Shown in pieces: positions 23,381-26,028 of a stretch of 26,028 nt of DNA. Under the pieces are notes generated by a model, which made no database searches, was not told where the DNA came from, and saw only the letters and a list, made by a program, of their open reading frames with translations. The stretch lies in contig DGNS01000019.1 of NCBI GenBank assembly GCA_002389045.1, positions 1-26,028 of the forward strand, written 5' to 3'. Both the position numbers and the translations under genes were made by a program. Each line of letters opens with the position of its first letter. The first letter of the stretch is position 1. This DNA comes from Thiotrichaceae bacterium UBA4486 (GTDB lineage Bacteria; Pseudomonadota; Gammaproteobacteria; Eutrophobiales; Eutrophobiaceae).

Positions 23381-23973
23381 TATTCCCCGCCGGCATCGGC
23401 CATATGGTTCCTGTATTCCGACAATCGTTGCTCAAACTCCGACAACCACTGCCCGTCCACGAATGCCTTCAATATCCTGTGCACCTCATATTGTTTTTCC
23501 TGGCCCCGGAGATGGCGCAGAAAACCAAGGTCAATGGCTTTATTGATATCGCGGTCAATACGATCCATCAACCTGGCCTCGTTAGCGGAGTCCGGTACGA
23601 ACAGTCGCACCATTTCCACAATTTGCTCCCGCGACAAAACCAGCCGGGTATCGCCGCCGGAAGCATCATTTTCGGCCAGTTTCTTGCGCAGTAATGCCAG
23701 TAACAGGCTGACCGGGTAACCAAGCTGTCGACGGGACACCAGGCGGGGTATTTCCGCTTCACCTTCCTCAAACGGCCTGTGCCGCAAACAGGCATATCCT
23801 TCCGCCTCGTCCAGCATCAATTCCAGCCCCAACAGCTTGACATAGTCCCTTACCCGGTTCTGAAGCTGCAGCAAGTTCTGCCATATCTGAGGGTCCCTGT
23901 CCTGATACAGCACGCCCTTGAATAATACAATCAATACCGGTGAAAGCAGCAATTGTGTTTCGGTGTCCGTCAT
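23380..23973 (-). CDS. jetB: Wadjet subunit JetB, MukE-like (DUF4194)
   Basis: The 197-residue protein matches DUF4194: an N-terminal LLSPVLIVLFKGVLYQDRDP, then RVRDYVKLLGLELMLDEAEG with YACLRHRPF, and a middle RRQLGYPVSLLLALLRKKLA. These form the tandem winged-helix (MukE/KITE-like) body that binds the kleisin JetA and DNA under the JetC heads. It starts 29 bases after jetA and its stop shares one base with the jetC start, so jetB and jetC are coupled. No strong ribosome binding site is visible before the ATG. Family length is about 190-230 residues, so it looks complete. It has no catalytic activity of its own. Confidence 0.93.
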   Translation of the reverse strand: MTDTETQLLLSPVLIVLFKGVLYQDRDPQIWQNLLQLQNRVRDYVKLLGLELMLDEAEGYACLRHRPFEEGEAEIPRLVSRRQLGYPVSLLLALLRKKLAENDASGGDTRLVLSREQIVEMVRLFVPDSANEARLMDRIDRDINKAIDLGFLRHLRGQEKQYEVHRILKAFVDGQWLSEFEQRLSEYRNHMADAGGE

Positions 23974-24002
23974 AAATTATCAAGGATATGTGTAAAACGG
24001 CA

Positions 24003-25439
24003 TTATCGTGAAAATATCACCAGAGGTAAAAAAGCACGCCGGCGATCCCCGGCACTATCTGTCCATTGGATTGATTGTTCCACGGTATCGTCAATAACGG
24101 CATGATCGTCGTCAGCAGCCAGACTCAGATAAGCCACGAGTTCCGCAAGACCGAGTTGCAGCGGGTATTCATTCACCAGGTCAGTCAGGCTGATTTGTTC
24201 CCGCATTTGCAGCGCCTGTCGGATACGCATCTCCAGTTTGTTACGATCCACGTAAATCTGCTCGAACAACACCTGTGCATCGATATCATCATCACCCACT
24301 GACAGTTGCTGCTGGTCAATCCGGGGTTTGATTGGCGGACTGAACAAGGTTCGCTCCATAGGTAACTCGATATTTGGTGCAAGTTCATCGATTTCCATTT
24401 CCGGAGCATCAGTTATTACATCTCGAATAGAAAGAGCGTGCTGTTCAATTTCACGTAACAGGTTCATGATTCGGCGATTTTCCAGCAATGCCTTGTCATC
24501 CAGATAGCGCCTGAGCTGTTCTGACAACCTGGCCACTGTTCGTTGTGCGACTTCGCCCGCTTCCAACCAATCATAATGAACGCGGGTCAGCCGTTTATCA
24601 GGTGAAAGAGTTTGAATCGATTCGAGCGCCATGACCCGTTCCAATAATTGCGACAGCTCCTCCTGTCTGGCCGGTGACATAAGGAAATCCCAAAAAGCAC
24701 GGAAGCTATGGCCCTGGTCGGTATCAGTAATCGCATCACGCTCCCCGAAGAAGTCTTCAAGCATTTCTCCTTTGCTGCCGTCCCATGCGGTCACTTTTTC
24801 ACGGACTTGTCGGTCCAGATCACGAAAATTCTGCTCGACCTGGCGGAAATCCGCCAGTAGCTCGCGTGCCGTATCCGCAACCTGAAAGAAACGCTCCCGC
24901 AACGGTGTTTCACCCATGAATGACATTTTTCCGTCACGGATATCCTGAATTTCCGATTCTATGGCTGATTTACGCCGTTCCAGTTCGAAAATCCTGACCT
25001 CGGGATCAGTTTCGGTGCCCTGCATGATCTGGCGCAGCAGATCAATAATCGTCATTAATCGTGACTCGGCACCGATAAAATGCGGCTGCTGCAATCCGGC
25101 CAACCAACGAATGGCGTTTTCAGTTGCCGGAGTCAGGTCATAATGCGGTTCATCACTGTCCCGCGGATAGTATTTGCGCAACCATGCACGCTCGTCCGCT
25201 GACCAGTCATTGAGATACTCGCTTGCGGATTTGGGATAAGCCGCTGCTTCATGGGTTTCATTCAGTCTATATAAATAATCATCAAGCGAGGAAACCAGAT
25301 CAGTCTCCTGCAGTGTGCGTACATTGGGCTCAATAAAACACCGGTACAAAAAAGACACAATCATCGGCGCATTATCCGCGGTCAGCAGCCGCCAGCCGGG
25401 ATGTATGCGTTTCAGTGTTTTTAGACTGTCATAGTCCAT
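24003..25439 (-). CDS. jetA: Wadjet subunit JetA, MukF-like kleisin (DUF3375)
   Basis: The 478-residue protein begins MDYDSLKTLKRIHPGWRLLT and continues APMIVSFLYRCFIEPNVRTL, the hallmark N-terminus of DUF3375. It is mostly helical, with coiled-coil stretches around 155-245 and a C-terminal winged-helix region (LTDLVNEYPLQLGLAELVAY near 425-445). It acts as the kleisin bridging the JetC heads, recruits JetB, and helps dimerise the complex. It is the first gene of jetABCD; jetB follows after 29 bases. No strong ribosome binding site or convincing promoter was found in the 158 bp upstream, which are AT-rich. All four subunits of a type I Wadjet system are present and uninterrupted, so the system should be functional. 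Confidence 0.93.
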   Translation of the reverse strand: MDYDSLKTLKRIHPGWRLLTADNAPMIVSFLYRCFIEPNVRTLQETDLVSSLDDYLYRLNETHEAAAYPKSASEYLNDWSADERAWLRKYYPRDSDEPHYDLTPATENAIRWLAGLQQPHFIGAESRLMTIIDLLRQIMQGTETDPEVRIFELERRKSAIESEIQDIRDGKMSFMGETPLRERFFQVADTARELLADFRQVEQNFRDLDRQVREKVTAWDGSKGEMLEDFFGERDAITDTDQGHSFRAFWDFLMSPARQEELSQLLERVMALESIQTLSPDKRLTRVHYDWLEAGEVAQRTVARLSEQLRRYLDDKALLENRRIMNLLREIEQHALSIRDVITDAPEMEIDELAPNIELPMERTLFSPPIKPRIDQQQLSVGDDDIDAQVLFEQIYVDRNKLEMRIRQALQMREQISLTDLVNEYPLQLGLAELVAYLSLAADDDHAVIDDTVEQSIQWTDSAGDRRRAFLPLVIFSR

Positions 25440-25597
25440 GACAAAAGCTATGTATTTTGCTAAAGAGGAAAAACATCTCCATTATTTTCTCCGAACACTT
25501 CCCATGAAAAAACTAGGAAGCAACTTGAACCGAACAATATAATCGCTACCATACCTCAATTATTTGATACATCATGCGTATATGTATTGTCTCCCTG

Positions 25598-25954
25598 TCA
25601 CTTTTCCTTGTAATTTAATATTTCCTTCAATTTCTCAAACGGCTTGCCCTTCGATACATCGCGTTCCAGTTCGTTACTCGCAGTTATACCAGTGCTTCCA
25701 CCCAGGTATTTCTGGTGCTCGTGGTCGTGGCAATACAGGCAGAGCAGTTCCCAGTTGCTGCCGTCTGCCGGGTTGTTGTCATGGTTGTGGTCCTTGTGGT
25801 GGACGGTGAGTTCGCTGAGATTTTTACGGTTGAATTCGCGGTTGCAGCGTGCACAGACCCAGGGGAACAGTTTTAACGCCTGTTCGCGGTAGGAGTGTCC
25901 CCGGGCTTCGGCGTTGCGGCGGGTTTCGGCAGCGATTTTTTCGAACTTGTCCAT
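25598..25954 (-). CDS. yajD: YajD-like HNH nuclease
   Basis: The 118-residue protein closely resembles E. coli YajD (115 residues): SYREQALKLFPWVCARC, then the zinc ligands CARCNREF and CLYCHDHEHQKY, with the HNH core ELTVHHKDHNHDNNPADGSN between them. The His pair and downstream Asn/His are the expected metal-binding and catalytic residues. YajD is a small predicted HNH endonuclease, conserved in gammaproteobacteria, whose physiological role is unclear. It may be the chromosomal edge of the island. ATG at 25954 has only a weak ribosome binding site; about 30-75 bases upstream the sequence contains TGTGATCA, a possible half-site for a CRP/FNR-type regulator. jetA follows 158 bases downstream with no clear terminator between, so some read-through into Wadjet is possible. 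Confidence 0.88.
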   Translation of the reverse strand: MDKFEKIAAETRRNAEARGHSYREQALKLFPWVCARCNREFNRKNLSELTVHHKDHNHDNNPADGSNWELLCLYCHDHEHQKYLGGSTGITASNELERDVSKGKPFEKLKEILNYKEK

Positions 25955-26028
25955 TCTTTAGTCTGTGCCGCTAACGCGGTATCTCTTTTCACTGGATTCC
26001 CGCATTCGCCTGTCTCTTGATCACATTT

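Noticed and set aside
1..26028. CRISPR array, tRNA, rRNA or complete insertion sequence
   Set aside because: No regularly spaced direct repeats with unique spacers, no tRNA-like cloverleaf, no rRNA signature and no transposase or integrase gene were seen; the 27-bp-spaced hip dyads are operators, not CRISPR repeats.

Overview
This window is a defence island from a probably gammaproteobacterial chromosome. The clue is the HNH protein at the right edge, which closely matches enterobacterial YajD; the moderately GC-rich flanking genes fit, but the genus cannot be told from the sequence. Every supported gene lies on the minus strand, so transcription runs from right to left (high to low coordinates). 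Base composition is a mosaic: sampled lines are about 60-65% GC in the Wadjet, Res and outer Mod segments, and about 30-40% GC in 4.2-7.5 kb, in the middle of mod (8.9-9.7 kb) and in the tcmP-like gene (14.2-15.0 kb). This suggests assembly from several sources.

Layout in transcription order: (1) a yajD-like HNH gene (25.95-25.6 kb). (2) A complete type I Wadjet operon, jetA-jetB-jetC-jetD (25.4-18.8 kb): kleisin-, MukE- and MukB/SMC-like subunits plus a Toprim nuclease that together recognise and cut circular plasmid DNA. (3) A MITE-like inverted-repeat element (18.66-18.80 kb), then hipB-hipA with three HipB-like operator dyads spaced exactly 27 bp apart; a fourth dyad lies inside the end of jetD. 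(4) An XRE/ImmA-IrrE regulator and PIN toxin pair (16.66-15.12 kb) with a clear promoter and operator. (5) A TcmP-like gene and a three-Cys-motif DUF5131 (Gp37/Gp68) gene, a conserved but functionally obscure pair. (6) A tightly packed six-gene run (13.4-4.2 kb): type III-like Res and Mod, a DUF1937/deoxyribosyltransferase-like protein overlapping a six-TM membrane protein, a ParB-domain protein and a D12-class adenine methylase. (7) A Fic AMP-transferase with a winged-helix tail and an autoregulatory-looking operator, coupled to a UvrD-like helicase carrying a RelE-like N-terminal domain (3.8-0.5 kb). (8) Two adjoining broken genes at the left edge: a DUF6946-like N-terminal fragment and a UvrD-like C-terminal fragment.

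Together the genes cover plasmid defence (Wadjet), restriction-modification, and growth-arrest or abortive modules (HipBA, PIN/ImmA, Fic). The least explained parts, and the best candidates for something new, are the DUF1937 enzyme plus six-TM protein plus ParB plus Dam extension of the restriction operon, the TcmP/DUF5131 pair, and the RelE-helicase fusion coupled to Fic. No tRNA, rRNA, CRISPR array, complete insertion sequence or integrase was seen.
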